Positions 9,583 through 19,984 of a DNA stretch of 64,000 nt are shown here, in pieces. Both the position numbers and the translations under genes were made by a program. Within the stretch, counting starts at the first letter, position 1. The number at the start of each line of letters is the position of its first letter. Source of the stretch: Mycobacterium shimoidei. Lineage in GTDB: Bacteria; Actinomycetota; Actinomycetes; Mycobacteriales; Mycobacteriaceae. The notes under the pieces were generated by a model. The model did not search any database, was not told the DNA's origin, and saw only the letters and a program-made list of their open reading frames with translations. Location: assembly GCA_002101905.1 (NCBI GenBank), contig LQPU01000032.1, forward strand, positions 1 through 64,000, in the 5' to 3' direction.

Positions 9583-12500
9583 TGGCCACCGCAACCACCC
9601 AGGTCGGGCCGTTACCATCTAGGCCCGTGACTGACGCGGGAGCAAACTACCGGGCCGCCCGCGTCGTCGCCGTCGTCGCCGGTCTGCTCGGCACCCTGCT
9701 GGCGATCGCCACCCCGTTTCTGCCGGTCAAACAGACCACCGCCCAGTTGAACTGGCCACAGAACGGCGTGCTGAGCAGTGTCGAGGCGCCGCTGATCGGC
9801 TACGTCGCCACCGATCTGTCCATCAGCATCCCGTGCCAGGCCGCCGCCGGACTGACCAAGACCAACAGCGTGCTGCTGTCCACGGTGCCCAAACAAGCGC
9901 CCAAAGCCGTCGACCGCGGACTACTGATCGAGCGGGTCAACAACGACCTGCTGGTCATCGTCCGCAACACCCCCGTCGTCGTCGCGCCGCTGAGCCAGGT
10001 GCTCAGCCCGGGTTGCCGCAAGCTGGTGTTCACCGCCCACCCCGACCAAGTCACCGGCGAGTTCGTCGGGCTGACCCAGGGCCCCAACACCGAACACCCC
10101 GGCGAACCGCTGCGCGGCGAACGCGGCGGCTATGACTTCCGCCCGCAAATCATCGGGGTGTTCACCGACCTGAGCGGACCGGCGCCGCCCGGGCTGACCT
10201 TCTCGGCGACCATCGACACCCGCTACAGCAGCTCACCGACCTGGCTGAAGCTGGCCGCGATGGTCCTCGGGGTGACGCTGACCATCGCCGCCCTGATCGC
10301 GCTGCACGTCTTGGACACCACCGACAGCACCCGGCACCGCCGCTTCCTGCCACCGCGGTGGTGGTCGATCACCGGGCTGGACGCGTTGGTCACGGCGGTG
10401 CTGGTGTGGTGGCATTTCGTCGGGGCCAACACCGCCGACGACGGCTACATCCTGACCATGGCCCGGGTGTCCGAGCACGCCGGCTACATGGCCAACTACT
10501 ACCGCTGGTTCGGCACCCCGGAGGCGCCGTTCGGCTGGTACTACGACCTGCTGGCACTGTGGGCCCACGTCAGCACCACCAGCATCTGGATGCGACTGCC
10601 CACCTTGCTGATGGCGCTGGCCTGCTGGTGGCTGATCAGCCGCGAGGTCATCCCCCGGCTGGGGCATGCCGTCAAGCACAGCCGCGCCGCGGCCTGGACG
10701 GCGGCCGGGGTGTTCCTGGCGTTCTGGCTGCCGCTCAACAACGGTTTGCGGCCCGAGCCGATCATCGCGCTGGGCATCCTGCTGACCTGGTGTTCGGTCG
10801 AGCGGGCGGTGGCCACCAGCCGGCTGCTGCCGCTTGCGGTGGCCTGCATCATCGGTGCGCTGACGCTGTTCTCCGGGCCGACCGGTATCGCGTCGATCGG
10901 TGCCGTGCTGGTGGCGATCGGGCCGCTGCGCACGATCTTGCACCGGCGCACCAGGCGGTTCGGCGTCCTGCCGCTGGTCGCGCCGATCCTGGCCGCCGCC
11001 AGCGTCGCCATCATCCTGATCTTCCGCGACCAGACCTTCGCCGGTGAGGTCCAGGCGAACATGCTCAAACGGGCCGTCGGGCCCAGCCTGAGCTGGTTCG
11101 AGGAGCACATCCGCTACGAGCGGCTGTTCTTAGCCAGCCCGGACGGGTCGGTTGCCCGCCGCTTCGCGGTGCTGGCGTTGGTTGTGGCGCTGGCGATTTC
11201 GGTCGCGATGGCGTTGCGCAAGGGCCGAATTCCCGGCACCGCCGCGGGCCCGAGCCGGCGCATCATCGGCATCACCGTGATCTCGTTCATCGCGATGATG
11301 TTCACCCCGACCAAGTGGACGCACCACTTCGGGGTGTTCGCCGGGCTGGCCGGATGCTTGGGCGCGCTGGCCGCCGTCGCGGTCACCGACGTAGCCATGC
11401 GGTCACGACGTAACCGCACACTGTTCGCGGCGCTGGTGATGTTCATCGTCGCGTTGTCGTTCGCCAGCGTCAACGGCTGGTGGTACGTATCGAACTTCGG
11501 CGTGCCGTGGTCAAATGCGTTCCCAGAGTGGCATTTCGGCTTCACCACGATGCTGCTCGGGCTGACGATGCTGGTCCTGCTGGCGGCGGCGTGGTTCCAC
11601 TTCGTGAACAACAGCTCCGATTCGCCGAGCCGGCTGCCTCGAATCATGCAGTCGCCGTTGGGGATTGCGGCATGGTTCATGGTGTTCTTCGAGGTGCTGT
11701 CGCTGACCCTGGGGATGACCGACCAGTATCCGGCGTGGTCGGTGGGCCGCTCCAACCTGGAAGCGCTAACAGGTAAGACCTGCGGAATGGCCGACGACGT
11801 GCTGGTAGAGCAAGACCCCAATGCCGGCATGCTGACGCCAGTCGGCTCGTCGGTGAAAGACGCGCTGGGCGCGGGCTTGACTGAAGGCTTTGAGCCCAAC
11901 GGCATTCCGGCTGACGTGTCGGCCGACCCGGTGATGGAACGCCCGGGTGATCGCAGCTTCCTCAACGACGACGGGCTGGTCACCAGCAGCGAGGCAGGCA
12001 CCGAGGGCGGGACCACCGCGGCGCCCGGCATCAACGGGTCCAAGGCGCGGCTGCCCTACAACCTCGACCCGGCCCGCACCCCGGTGCTGGGCAGCTGGCG
12101 CCCGGGCGTGCAGACGCCGGCGTCGTTGCGCTCGGCCTGGTACCGGCTGCCGCCCCGCGACGAGGCCGGGCCGCTGCTGGTGGTGTCGGCGGCCGGCCGG
12201 TTCGACGCCGACGAAGTGCAGGTGCAGTGGGCCGACGACAAGGGCGCCGCGGAAGGAAAGCCCGGCGGCTCAATCGAGTTCGGTGACGTCGGGGCTGCCC
12301 CGGCGTGGCGTAACCTGCGGGCGCCGCTGGATGCCATCCCCCGCAGCGCCACCCAGGTGCGGGTGGTCGTCACCGACGACGACCTGGCGCCGCAGCACTG
12401 GATCGCGGTGACCCCGCCGCGGATCCCGCGGCTGCGCACGCTGCAAGAGGTCGTCGGCTCGGCCGATCCGGTGCTGCTGGATTGGCTTGTCGGCCTGGCC

Positions 12501-12815
12501 TTCCCGTGTCAGCGGCCGTTCGGCCACCAAAACGGTGTCATCGAGGCGCCCAAGTGGCGGATCCTGCCCGACCGGTTCGGCGCCGAGGCCAACTCGCCGG
12601 TGATGGACAAGAACGGCGGCGGCCCGCTGGGGCTCACCGAGTTGCTGGACCGTGCGACGACGGTGCCGACCTATCTCAAGGACGACTGGTTCCGCGATTG
12701 GGGGGCGCTGCAGCGGTTGACGCCGTACTACCCCGATGCGACGCCGGCACGGCTCGATCTGGGTTCGGCGACGCGCAGCGGCTGGTGGAGTCCGGCGCCG
12801 CTGCGCCACTGGTGA
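9582..12815 (+). CDS. embC: Arabinosyltransferase C (lipoarabinomannan arabinan)
   Basis: This 1077-residue GT-C glycosyltransferase extends arabinan, mainly on lipoarabinomannan in characterised mycobacteria. It has an N-terminal jelly-roll-like periplasmic domain after the first helix (TTAQLNWPQNG), then a multi-helix membrane core. The catalytic acidic pair is Asp286-Asp287 in the NTADDGYILTMARV motif. A large C-terminal carbohydrate-binding region carries [31 protein letters not shown] and FADVGAAPAWRNL-type blocks. N-terminal wording and order before embA and embB identify it as embC. The start overlaps aftA by one base. It is one of the ethambutol-related Emb proteins. Confidence 0.96.
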   Translation: MATATTQVGPLPSRPVTDAGANYRAARVVAVVAGLLGTLLAIATPFLPVKQTTAQLNWPQNGVLSSVEAPLIGYVATDLSISIPCQAAAGLTKTNSVLLSTVPKQAPKAVDRGLLIERVNNDLLVIVRNTPVVVAPLSQVLSPGCRKLVFTAHPDQVTGEFVGLTQGPNTEHPGEPLRGERGGYDFRPQIIGVFTDLSGPAPPGLTFSATIDTRYSSSPTWLKLAAMVLGVTLTIAALIALHVLDTTDSTRHRRFLPPRWWSITGLDALVTAVLVWWHFVGANTADDGYILTMARVSEHAGYMANYYRWFGTPEAPFGWYYDLLALWAHVSTTSIWMRLPTLLMALACWWLISREVIPRLGHAVKHSRAAAWTAAGVFLAFWLPLNNGLRPEPIIALGILLTWCSVERAVATSRLLPLAVACIIGALTLFSGPTGIASIGAVLVAIGPLRTILHRRTRRFGVLPLVAPILAAASVAIILIFRDQTFAGEVQANMLKRAVGPSLSWFEEHIRYERLFLASPDGSVARRFAVLALVVALAISVAMALRKGRIPGTAAGPSRRIIGITVISFIAMMFTPTKWTHHFGVFAGLAGCLGALAAVAVTDVAMRSRRNRTLFAALVMFIVALSFASVNGWWYVSNFGVPWSNAFPEWHFGFTTMLLGLTMLVLLAAAWFHFVNNSSDSPSRLPRIMQSPLGIAAWFMVFFEVLSLTLGMTDQYPAWSVGRSNLEALTGKTCGMADDVLVEQDPNAGMLTPVGSSVKDALGAGLTEGFEPNGIPADVSADPVMERPGDRSFLNDDGLVTSSEAGTEGGTTAAPGINGSKARLPYNLDPARTPVLGSWRPGVQTPASLRSAWYRLPPRDEAGPLLVVSAAGRFDADEVQVQWADDKGAAEGKPGGSIEFGDVGAAPAWRNLRAPLDAIPRSATQVRVVVTDDDLAPQHWIAVTPPRIPRLRTLQEVVGSADPVLLDWLVGLAFPCQRPFGHQNGVIEAPKWRILPDRFGAEANSPVMDKNGGGPLGLTELLDRATTVPTYLKDDWFRDWGALQRLTPYYPDATPARLDLGSATRSGWWSPAPLRHW

Positions 12816-12884
12816 GCGCACGGTGTGCCGCCGCGCGGGCGGCATCGTCGGAACCCGCCTATGCGTCGCATACGATCGACCCTC

Positions 12885-15800
12885 GTGCCCCACGACGGTA
12901 AACAGCAGCGCATCGCGCGCGTCGTCGCCGTCGTGGCCGGAATCGCCGGCGTGCTGCTGTGCGGGCTGGTTCCGCTGCTTCCGGTGAAGCAGACCACCGC
13001 GACGATCCTGTGGCCGCAAGGCACCGCCGATGGGCATGTCACCGACATCACCGCGCCGCTGGTCTCGGGCGCGCCGCGGGCACTGGACATTTCGGTGCCC
13101 TGCTCAGCGATCGCCACCCTGCCCCCGGACGGTGGCCTGGTGCTCTCGACGCTGCCGGTCGGCGGATTCGAGGCCGGTAAGAACGGGCTGTTCGTCCGCG
13201 CCAACAAAGACACCGTCGTGGTCGCGTTCCGTGACACGGTGGCCGCCGTCGCACCGCGGTCGGCGATCGGCGCCGGCGCCTGCAGCGTGCTGCACCTCTG
13301 GGCCGACGTCGGCGGCGCGGGCGCGGATTTCGTCGGGATCCCCGGCGCGGCCGGCACTCTCGCGCCGGAGAAGAAGCCGCAGGTCGGCGGCGTCTTCACC
13401 GACCTCAAGGTGCCCCCGCAGCCGGGGCTGTCGGCCCGCGTCGACGTCGACACCCGATTCATCCTCGCGCCCACCATGCTTAAGCGGGCCGCGATGGTGC
13501 TCGGCGCGCTGTCGGTGCTGACCGCGATCGTCGCGTTGGGGATTTTGGACCGCCAATCCGGTCGGCGGGCGCCGCGCGGCTGGCGGCATCTGTGGCAGGC
13601 CGGGGTCGCGACCTGGCTCGCCGACGCCGGGGTGATCGGGACGCTGCTGGTCTGGCACGTCATTGGCGCCACCTCCTCGGACGACGGCTACAACCTGACC
13701 ATCGCGCGGGTGTCCCACCAGGCCGGCTACCTGGCCAACTACTACCGGTATTTCGGCACCACCGAGGCGCCGTTCGACTGGTATCTGGGGCTGCTGGCGC
13801 ACCTGACGTCGATGAGCACCGCCGGCGTCTGGATGCGGCTGCCGGCCACACTGGCCGGGATCGCGGCCTGGCTGATCATCAGCCGCTACGTGCTGCGGCG
13901 GCTGGGCCCGGGCAAGGGCGGCCTGGCCGGCAACCGGGTGGCGGTGTGGACGGCGGGCGCGGTGTTTCTGGCCGCCTGGCTGCCGTTCAACAACGGGCTA
14001 CGGCCCGAGCCGCTGATCGCGCTGGGCGTGATCCTCACCTGGGCGCTGGTGGAAAGCGCGATCGCCACCCGGCGGCTGGTGCCGGCGGCGGTGGCGATCA
14101 TCGTCGCGATGCTGACCGCGACGCTGGCGCCGCAGGGGCTGATCGCGGTGGGCGCGCTGCTGACCGGGGCGCGCGCGATCGCCCGGATGATCGACCGGCG
14201 CCGCGCATCCGATGGCCTGTTGGCGCCGCTCGCGGTGCTCGCGGCGTCGCTGTCGGTGATCACGATCGTGGTGTTCCGGGCGCAGACGCTGGCCACGGTC
14301 GGCGAGTCGGCGCGCATCAAGTACAAGGTCGGGCCGACGATCGCCTGGTATCAGGAGTGGCTGCGCTACTACTTCGTCACCGTCGAGAGCAACGTCGACG
14401 GCTCGATGGCGCGGCGGTTCGCGTGGCTGGTGCTGTTCTTCTGCCTGTTCGGTGCACTGGTCGTGCTGCTGCGGCGCGGCCGGGTGGCGGGATTGGCCAG
14501 CGGGGCGACGTGGCGGCTGATCGGCACCGCCGCTACGGGGCTGTTACTGCTGACCTTCACGCCGACGAAATGGGCGGTGCAGTTCGGCGCCTTCGCCAGC
14601 CTGGCCGGTGCCCTGGGCGCGGTGACCGGGTTCGCGTTCGGGCGGATCGGCCTGCACAGTCGCCGCAATCTGTCGCTGTACATCACCGGGCTGCTGTTCC
14701 TGCTGGCGTGGGCGACCTCGGGGATCAACGGGTGGTTCTACGTCGGCAACTACGGGGTGCCGTGGTTCGACATTCAGCCCGTCATCGCCAGCCATCCGGT
14801 GACGTCGATGTTCTTGGCGGCCTCGATCGTCACCGGATTGCTGGCCGCCTGGCAGCACTTCCGGATGGACTACGCCGGGCACACCGAGATCGCGCCCACC
14901 CGTCGCAACCGCATTCTGGCGTCGACCCCGCTGCTGGTGGTGGCGACGATCATGGTGTTGGCCCAAGTGGGCTCGATGGCCAAGGCCGCCGCCGTCCGCT
15001 ACCCGATGTACACCACCGCCAAGGCCAACCTGGCCGCGCTGAAATCCGGGCTGAGCGACACCGCGTGCGCGATGGCCGACGACGTGCTGGCCGAGCCGGA
15101 CACCAATGCCGGTCTGCTGCAACCGCTTCCGGGTCAACAGTACGGGCCGGCAGGGCCGCTGGGCGGAGTGAACCCGGTTGGCTTCAGCCCCAACGGCGTC
15201 GCCAAGGATCTGTCGTCGGATCCGGTGGTGTCCAAGCCAGGGCTGGTCAACTCCGATGCCTCACCGAACAAGCCCAACGCCGCGATCACCGATGCGGCCG
15301 GCACCGCAGGCGGATACGGCGCCGTCGGCGTCAACGGTTCGCGGGCCGCACTGCCGTTCGGTCTGGATCCGGCGCGCACCCCGGTAATGGGCAGCTACGG
15401 CGAGAACAGCCGGGCCGCCACCGCCACCTCGGCGTGGTACCAGCTGCCGGCCCGCACCCCGGACCGCCCGCTCGTCGTCGTCTCGGCGGCCGGCGCCATC
15501 TGGTCCTACAAAGAGGACGGCGACTTCAGCTATGGGCAGCAGCTGAAACTGGAATGGGGCGTCACCCGGCCGGACGGCTCCACCCAGCCGCTCGGCCAGG
15601 TGTATCCGATCGACCTTGGGCCGCAACCGGCTTGGCGTAACCTGCGGTTCCCGTTGGCCACGGCCCCGCCGGAGGCCAACGCGGCGCGCATCGTCGCCTA
15701 CGACCCCAACCTGAGCTCCGAGCAATGGTTCGCGTTCACCCCGCCGCGGGTGCCGATCTTGCAGACCCTGCAGGAGCTGATCGGATCGCAGGCCCCGGTG

Positions 15801-16154
15801 CTGTTGGACATCGCGACCGCCGCGAACTTCCCGTGCCAGCGGCCGTTCTCCGAACACCTTGGCATTGCCGAGCTTCCGGAGTACCGCATCCAGCCCGACC
15901 ACAAGCAGACCGCGGCGTCGTCGAACCTGTGGGAGTCGGCCGAGGACGGTGGGCCGTTTTTGTTCACCACCGCGCTGCTGTGGACCTCCACCATCCCGAC
16001 CTACCTGCGCGGCGACTGGTACCGGGACTGGGGCCAGGTGGAGCAGTACCACCGTCTGGTCCCCGCCGATGAGGCGCCGAACGCCGTGGTCGATCAGGGC
16101 GTCACCACCGTCTACGGCTGGAGTCGCCAAGGACCGATTCGAGCGTTGCCATGA
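12885..16154 (+). CDS. embA: Arabinosyltransferase A (arabinogalactan)
   Basis: The 1089-residue Emb protein acts with EmbB in forming the 3,5-branched arabinan termini of arabinogalactan. The GTG at 12885 ([14 protein letters not shown]) is chosen by similarity to the M. tuberculosis N-terminus; an upstream in-frame extension is less likely. The fold matches EmbC: a first helix, a periplasmic domain ([10 protein letters not shown]), a membrane core with Asp266-Asp267 in [14 protein letters not shown], and a C-terminal carbohydrate-binding part ([34 protein letters not shown]). It lies 69 bp after embC. Its TGA stop overlaps the ATG of embB, and that overlap is duplicated by a tandem repeat (see 16151-16264). 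Confidence 0.96.
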   Translation: MPHDGKQQRIARVVAVVAGIAGVLLCGLVPLLPVKQTTATILWPQGTADGHVTDITAPLVSGAPRALDISVPCSAIATLPPDGGLVLSTLPVGGFEAGKNGLFVRANKDTVVVAFRDTVAAVAPRSAIGAGACSVLHLWADVGGAGADFVGIPGAAGTLAPEKKPQVGGVFTDLKVPPQPGLSARVDVDTRFILAPTMLKRAAMVLGALSVLTAIVALGILDRQSGRRAPRGWRHLWQAGVATWLADAGVIGTLLVWHVIGATSSDDGYNLTIARVSHQAGYLANYYRYFGTTEAPFDWYLGLLAHLTSMSTAGVWMRLPATLAGIAAWLIISRYVLRRLGPGKGGLAGNRVAVWTAGAVFLAAWLPFNNGLRPEPLIALGVILTWALVESAIATRRLVPAAVAIIVAMLTATLAPQGLIAVGALLTGARAIARMIDRRRASDGLLAPLAVLAASLSVITIVVFRAQTLATVGESARIKYKVGPTIAWYQEWLRYYFVTVESNVDGSMARRFAWLVLFFCLFGALVVLLRRGRVAGLASGATWRLIGTAATGLLLLTFTPTKWAVQFGAFASLAGALGAVTGFAFGRIGLHSRRNLSLYITGLLFLLAWATSGINGWFYVGNYGVPWFDIQPVIASHPVTSMFLAASIVTGLLAAWQHFRMDYAGHTEIAPTRRNRILASTPLLVVATIMVLAQVGSMAKAAAVRYPMYTTAKANLAALKSGLSDTACAMADDVLAEPDTNAGLLQPLPGQQYGPAGPLGGVNPVGFSPNGVAKDLSSDPVVSKPGLVNSDASPNKPNAAITDAAGTAGGYGAVGVNGSRAALPFGLDPARTPVMGSYGENSRAATATSAWYQLPARTPDRPLVVVSAAGAIWSYKEDGDFSYGQQLKLEWGVTRPDGSTQPLGQVYPIDLGPQPAWRNLRFPLATAPPEANAARIVAYDPNLSSEQWFAFTPPRVPILQTLQELIGSQAPVLLDIATAANFPCQRPFSEHLGIAELPEYRIQPDHKQTAASSNLWESAEDGGPFLFTTALLWTSTIPTYLRGDWYRDWGQVEQYHRLVPADEAPNAVVDQGVTTVYGWSRQGPIRALP

Positions 16155-16264
16155 GCGATCGCAAGCGCGGCGAAGCCGGGCGCAGCGGGTCGCGACCCGA
16201 GCAGCCCATGAGCGATCGCAAGCGCGGCGAAGCCGGGCGCAGCGGGTCGCGACCCGAGCAGCCC
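16151..16264 (+). repeat. Two perfect 57-bp tandem repeats on the embA/embB ATGA junction (MIRU-like)
   Basis: Units 16151-16207 and 16208-16264 are identical and are followed by a third ATGA at 16265. Each unit begins with ATGA, keeps the reading frame (19 codons) and contains a 14-bp perfect palindrome (CGGGTCGCGACCCG, at 16186-16199 and 16243-16256). The insertion therefore adds 38 residues to the EmbB N-terminus and creates three possible starts. Placement in an ATGA translational-coupling site is the hallmark of mycobacterial interspersed repetitive units. A degenerate relative of the first half of the unit lies near 61725-61757. Confidence 0.9.
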
Positions 16265-19200
16265 ATGAACCGTGACGTGCAGCTGGCTCGCTGGGTGGCG
16301 ACGATCGCCGGACTGGTCGGCTTCGTGTTGTCGATCGCGACGCCGCTGTTGCCCGTCGTGCAGACCACCGCGACGCTGAACTGGCCGCAACAGGGTCAGT
16401 TCAAAAACGTTACTGCTCCGCTGATTTCGCAGACACCCGTGGCGGTGACGGTCAGTGTGCCCTGCTCGGTCGTGCGGACGCTGCCGCCGCGGGGCGGGCT
16501 GGTGCTGGGCACCGCGCCCAAACAAGGCCGAGACGCCGCGCTGCAGGGGCTGTTCATCAACGTCAGCCGCCAGCACGTCGACGTCACCGACCGCAACGTC
16601 GTGATCGCCGGCGCGCCGCGAGACCAGGTCGCCGGCCCGCAATGTCAACGGATCGAGATCACCTCCACGCACGCCGGCACATTCGCCACCTTCGTCGGGC
16701 TTCCCGGAGCACCCGGGCAGCCGGCGGGCTTCTCCGACCCGAATCTGCGCCCGCAGATCGTCGGGGTGTTCACCGACCTGACCGGTCCAGCGCCGCCCGA
16801 CCTGCGACTGTCGGCCACGATCGACACCCGATTCACCACGCAGCCAACGGTGTTGAAGTCGGCCGCCATAGTGCTGGCGATCATTTCCACCATTGTCGCG
16901 CTGATCGCACTGTGGCGGCTGGACCAGATGGACGGGCGCCGGATGCGCCGGCTCATCCCGGACCGCTGGCACGGCTTCAGTCTGGCCGACGCCACGGTGA
17001 TCTTCGTATTCCTGCTCTGGCACGTGATCGGGGCGAACTCGTCCGACGACGGCTACATCCTCGGGATGGCCCGCGTCGCCGACCACGCCGGCTACATGTC
17101 CAACTACTTCCGCTGGTTCGGCAGCCCGGAGGACCCGTTCGGCTGGTACTACAACCTGCTGGCGCTGATGACCCACGTCAGCGACCAAAGCATCTGGATG
17201 CGGTTGCCGGACTTGGTCGCCGGGCTGCTGTGCTGGTTGCTGCTGTCGCGCGAGGTGCTGCCCCGGCTGGGCCCGGCGGTGGCGTCGAGCAAGGCCGCGA
17301 TGTGGGCGGCCGCCCTGGTGCTGCTGGCGGCGTGGATGCCGTTCAACAACGGTTTGCGTCCCGAGGGCATCATCGCGGTGGGATCGCTGATCACCTACGT
17401 GTTGATCGAGCGGTCGATGTACTCGGGCCGGATGACGCCCGCGGCGCTGGCGGTGGTCGCCGCCGCGTTCACGCTCGGCATCCAACCCACCGGCCTGATC
17501 GCGGTGGCCGCGTTGGTGGCCGGTGGTCGTCCGATCCTGCGGATTCTGGTGCGACGGCACCGTCTTGTCGGCACCTGGCCGCTGGTGGCCCCGATGCTGG
17601 CCGCCGGCTTCGTGATCCTGCCGGTGGTGTTCGCCGACCAGACACTGTCAACAGTGTTGGAGGCCACCAGGATTCGCGCTGCGATCGGGCCCAGCCAAGC
17701 CTGGTACACCGAGAACCTGCGTTACTACTATCTGATCCTGCCCACCGTCGACGGGTCGCTGTCGCGGCGGTTCGGCTTCTTGATCACCTTCCTGTGCCTG
17801 GCTGCCGCGTTGTTCATCATGTTGCGGCGCAAGCGGGTTCCCGGCGTGGCCCGCGGGCCGGCGTGGCGGCTGATGGGCGTCATCTTCGGCACCATGTTCT
17901 TCTTGATGTTCACCCCCACCAAGTGGGTGCACCACTTCGGGCTGTTCGCCGCGGTGGGTGCGGCGATGGCGGCGCTGACCACGGTGCTGGTCTCGCCGAA
18001 GGTGCTGCGCTGGTCGCGCAACCGGGTGGCGTTCGTCGCCGCGGTGTTTTTCCTGCTGGCGCTGTGCTTCGCCACCACCAACGGCTGGTGGTACGTGTCG
18101 AGCTACGGCGTGCCGTTCAACAGCGCGATGCCCAAGATCGACGGAATCACAGTCAGCACAATCTTTTTCGTGCTGTTCGCGTTGACCGCGATGTACGCGA
18201 TCTGGCTGCACTTCGCGTCCCGCGACCGCGGAGAAGGCCGGCTGGGCCGCGCGCTGACCGCCGCACCGGTGCCGATCGCCGCCGGTTTCATGGTCGTCGT
18301 GTTCATCGCGTCGATGGTGGCCGGCATCGTCCGTCAATACCCCACCTACTCCAACGGTTGGTCCAATCTGCGCGCGTTCATCGGCGGCTGCGGGCTGGCC
18401 GACGACGTGCTGGTCGAGCCGGACACCAACGAGGGTTTCATGGCGGCGCTGCCCGGCGACTACGGTCCGCTGGGCCCGCTCGGCGGGGTCAACCCGGTCG
18501 GCTTCACACCCGACGGTGTGCCGGAACACACTGTGGCCGAGGCGATTCGGATGGTCAGCCCGCCGCAGCCGGGCGTCGACTACGACTGGTACGCGCCGGC
18601 CAGGCTCAAGACCGCGGGCGTCAACGGATCGACGGTGCCGCTGCCCTACGGCCTTGACCCGGCGCGGGTTCCGGTGGCGGGCAGCTACACCAGCGGCCCG
18701 CAGCAGCAGAGCCGCCTCACCTCGGCCTGGTATCGACTGCCGCCGCGCGACGACGGGCATCCGCTGGTGGTTGTCACCGCGGCGGGCAAGATCGCCGGCA
18801 ACAGTGTGCTGCACGGACATACTGACGGGCAGACCGTCGAGCTGGAATACGCGCGCGCCGACCTGGCCCCGGCCGGCCGGCTGGTGCCCTACGACTTGTA
18901 CGGCGAGCAGCCCAAGGCGTGGCGCAACCTGCGGTTCGCCCGCTCCGAGATGCCCGCCGACGCGGTGGCCGTGCGGGTAGTGGCCGAGGATCTGTCGCTG
19001 ACCCCGGACGACTGGATTGCGGTGACGCCGCCGCGGGTGCCCGAATTGCGGTCGCTGCAGGAGTATGTCGGCTCGTCGCAGCCGGTGCTGATGGACTGGG
19101 CGGTCGGGCTGGCGTTCCCGTGCCAGCAGCCGATGCTGCACGCCAACGGGGTCACCGAGATTCCCAAGTTCCGCATCACTCCCGACTACACCGCCAAGAA

Positions 19201-19432
19201 GCAGGACACCGACACCTGGGAGGACGGCGTCAACGGCGGCCTGCTGGGCATCACCGACGTGCTGCTGCGCGCGCACGTCATGGCCACCTACCTGTCGCGG
19301 GACTGGGGCCGCGATTGGGGGTCGCTGCGCAAGTTCGACACGATCGTCGACGCGCAGCCGGCGGAGCTCGAGCTCGGCACTGCCACCCGCACCGGGTGGT
19401 GGTCACCGGGCCAGATAAGGATCAAGCCTTAG
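16151..19432 (+). CDS. embB: Arabinosyltransferase B (arabinogalactan; ethambutol target)
   Basis: The protein has 1093 residues if translation starts at the first ATG; starts at 16208 or 16265 ([11 protein letters not shown], where similarity to EmbB begins) would remove 19 or 38 residues. It transfers arabinofuranose from decaprenylphosphoryl arabinose to arabinogalactan and is the main ethambutol target. The catalytic pair is Asp299-Asp300 in [18 protein letters not shown]. The Met of that motif falls at codon 306 and the Gln of ADQTL at codon 497, both the drug-susceptible residues and numbered as in M. tuberculosis. The match is fortuitous, because the N-terminal repeats compensate for a shorter loop near residue 250. 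The C-terminal carbohydrate-binding domain is intact. Confidence 0.96.
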   Translation: MSDRKRGEAGRSGSRPEQPMSDRKRGEAGRSGSRPEQPMNRDVQLARWVATIAGLVGFVLSIATPLLPVVQTTATLNWPQQGQFKNVTAPLISQTPVAVTVSVPCSVVRTLPPRGGLVLGTAPKQGRDAALQGLFINVSRQHVDVTDRNVVIAGAPRDQVAGPQCQRIEITSTHAGTFATFVGLPGAPGQPAGFSDPNLRPQIVGVFTDLTGPAPPDLRLSATIDTRFTTQPTVLKSAAIVLAIISTIVALIALWRLDQMDGRRMRRLIPDRWHGFSLADATVIFVFLLWHVIGANSSDDGYILGMARVADHAGYMSNYFRWFGSPEDPFGWYYNLLALMTHVSDQSIWMRLPDLVAGLLCWLLLSREVLPRLGPAVASSKAAMWAAALVLLAAWMPFNNGLRPEGIIAVGSLITYVLIERSMYSGRMTPAALAVVAAAFTLGIQPTGLIAVAALVAGGRPILRILVRRHRLVGTWPLVAPMLAAGFVILPVVFADQTLSTVLEATRIRAAIGPSQAWYTENLRYYYLILPTVDGSLSRRFGFLITFLCLAAALFIMLRRKRVPGVARGPAWRLMGVIFGTMFFLMFTPTKWVHHFGLFAAVGAAMAALTTVLVSPKVLRWSRNRVAFVAAVFFLLALCFATTNGWWYVSSYGVPFNSAMPKIDGITVSTIFFVLFALTAMYAIWLHFASRDRGEGRLGRALTAAPVPIAAGFMVVVFIASMVAGIVRQYPTYSNGWSNLRAFIGGCGLADDVLVEPDTNEGFMAALPGDYGPLGPLGGVNPVGFTPDGVPEHTVAEAIRMVSPPQPGVDYDWYAPARLKTAGVNGSTVPLPYGLDPARVPVAGSYTSGPQQQSRLTSAWYRLPPRDDGHPLVVVTAAGKIAGNSVLHGHTDGQTVELEYARADLAPAGRLVPYDLYGEQPKAWRNLRFARSEMPADAVAVRVVAEDLSLTPDDWIAVTPPRVPELRSLQEYVGSSQPVLMDWAVGLAFPCQQPMLHANGVTEIPKFRITPDYTAKKQDTDTWEDGVNGGLLGITDVLLRAHVMATYLSRDWGRDWGSLRKFDTIVDAQPAELELGTATRTGWWSPGQIRIKP

Positions 19433-19453
19433 CTTTTAGCCGCAACAGCTGTC

Positions 19454-19909
19454 TCAGGGTTCTCGGGCCGGCACAGGCGACACGGTGAATTTGGGCGGGT
19501 GCTCCGGTGGCACCGGCAACCCCCAGGGTGGCTCGCGCCAGCCCGGATCGGGATAACTGCGCGGTGGCTGCTGGTTAGTTGAAGCTGTGGCGGGCAGTTG
19601 CTGGTTACCCCCCGGCGGCGCTACTTGCGACTGGTGTACGTGCTGGACAAGGTTATTCAAAATCCAAACCGCGCCGATAACAGCCGTAATGGCTGACAGC
19701 ACCAGGGCGGCCCAGCCAAGCCAGCGCAATGTTGTTTTCTTTGGACCTGATCGCTTAGCCTCGGCCGCTTTCGATTTCAACGGCTTGAGCTCGACAATGT
19801 AGTCGCGTTGCGCCCGCGCATCGAGCACAGATCGGTCAGGCGAGGCTCCGGTGGGCGAAGTCGGGGCTTCGGGCGGTTCGGGGATGCCCGTGGTTTCTTC
19901 GCTATCCAT
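19454..19909 (-). CDS. Small Pro-rich single-pass membrane protein, unknown function
   Basis: I do not recognise this 151-residue protein. It starts at ATG 19909 with GGGAG about 8 nt upstream. Residues 1 to about 60 are hydrophilic and probably cytoplasmic (acidic and Pro-rich, then Lys-rich KPLKSKAAEAKRSGPKK). One membrane helix follows (LGWAALVLSAITAVIGAVWIL). The outer part is Gln/Pro-rich and ends in PPWGLPVPPEHPPKF. It lies downstream of the 827-residue propeller protein on the same strand, 75 bp away, and converges on embB. The pair may be cotranscribed and may function together at the envelope; this rests only on position and topology. Confidence 0.7.
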   Translation of the reverse strand: MDSEETTGIPEPPEAPTSPTGASPDRSVLDARAQRDYIVELKPLKSKAAEAKRSGPKKTTLRWLGWAALVLSAITAVIGAVWILNNLVQHVHQSQVAPPGGNQQLPATASTNQQPPRSYPDPGWREPPWGLPVPPEHPPKFTVSPVPAREP

Positions 19910-19984
19910 CGGAGGCTCTCCCTCATCATCGAAGTGATGGACCTCAGCTAAGCATGGCTGGCCCTACATTCCGTAGCTGGCGTT

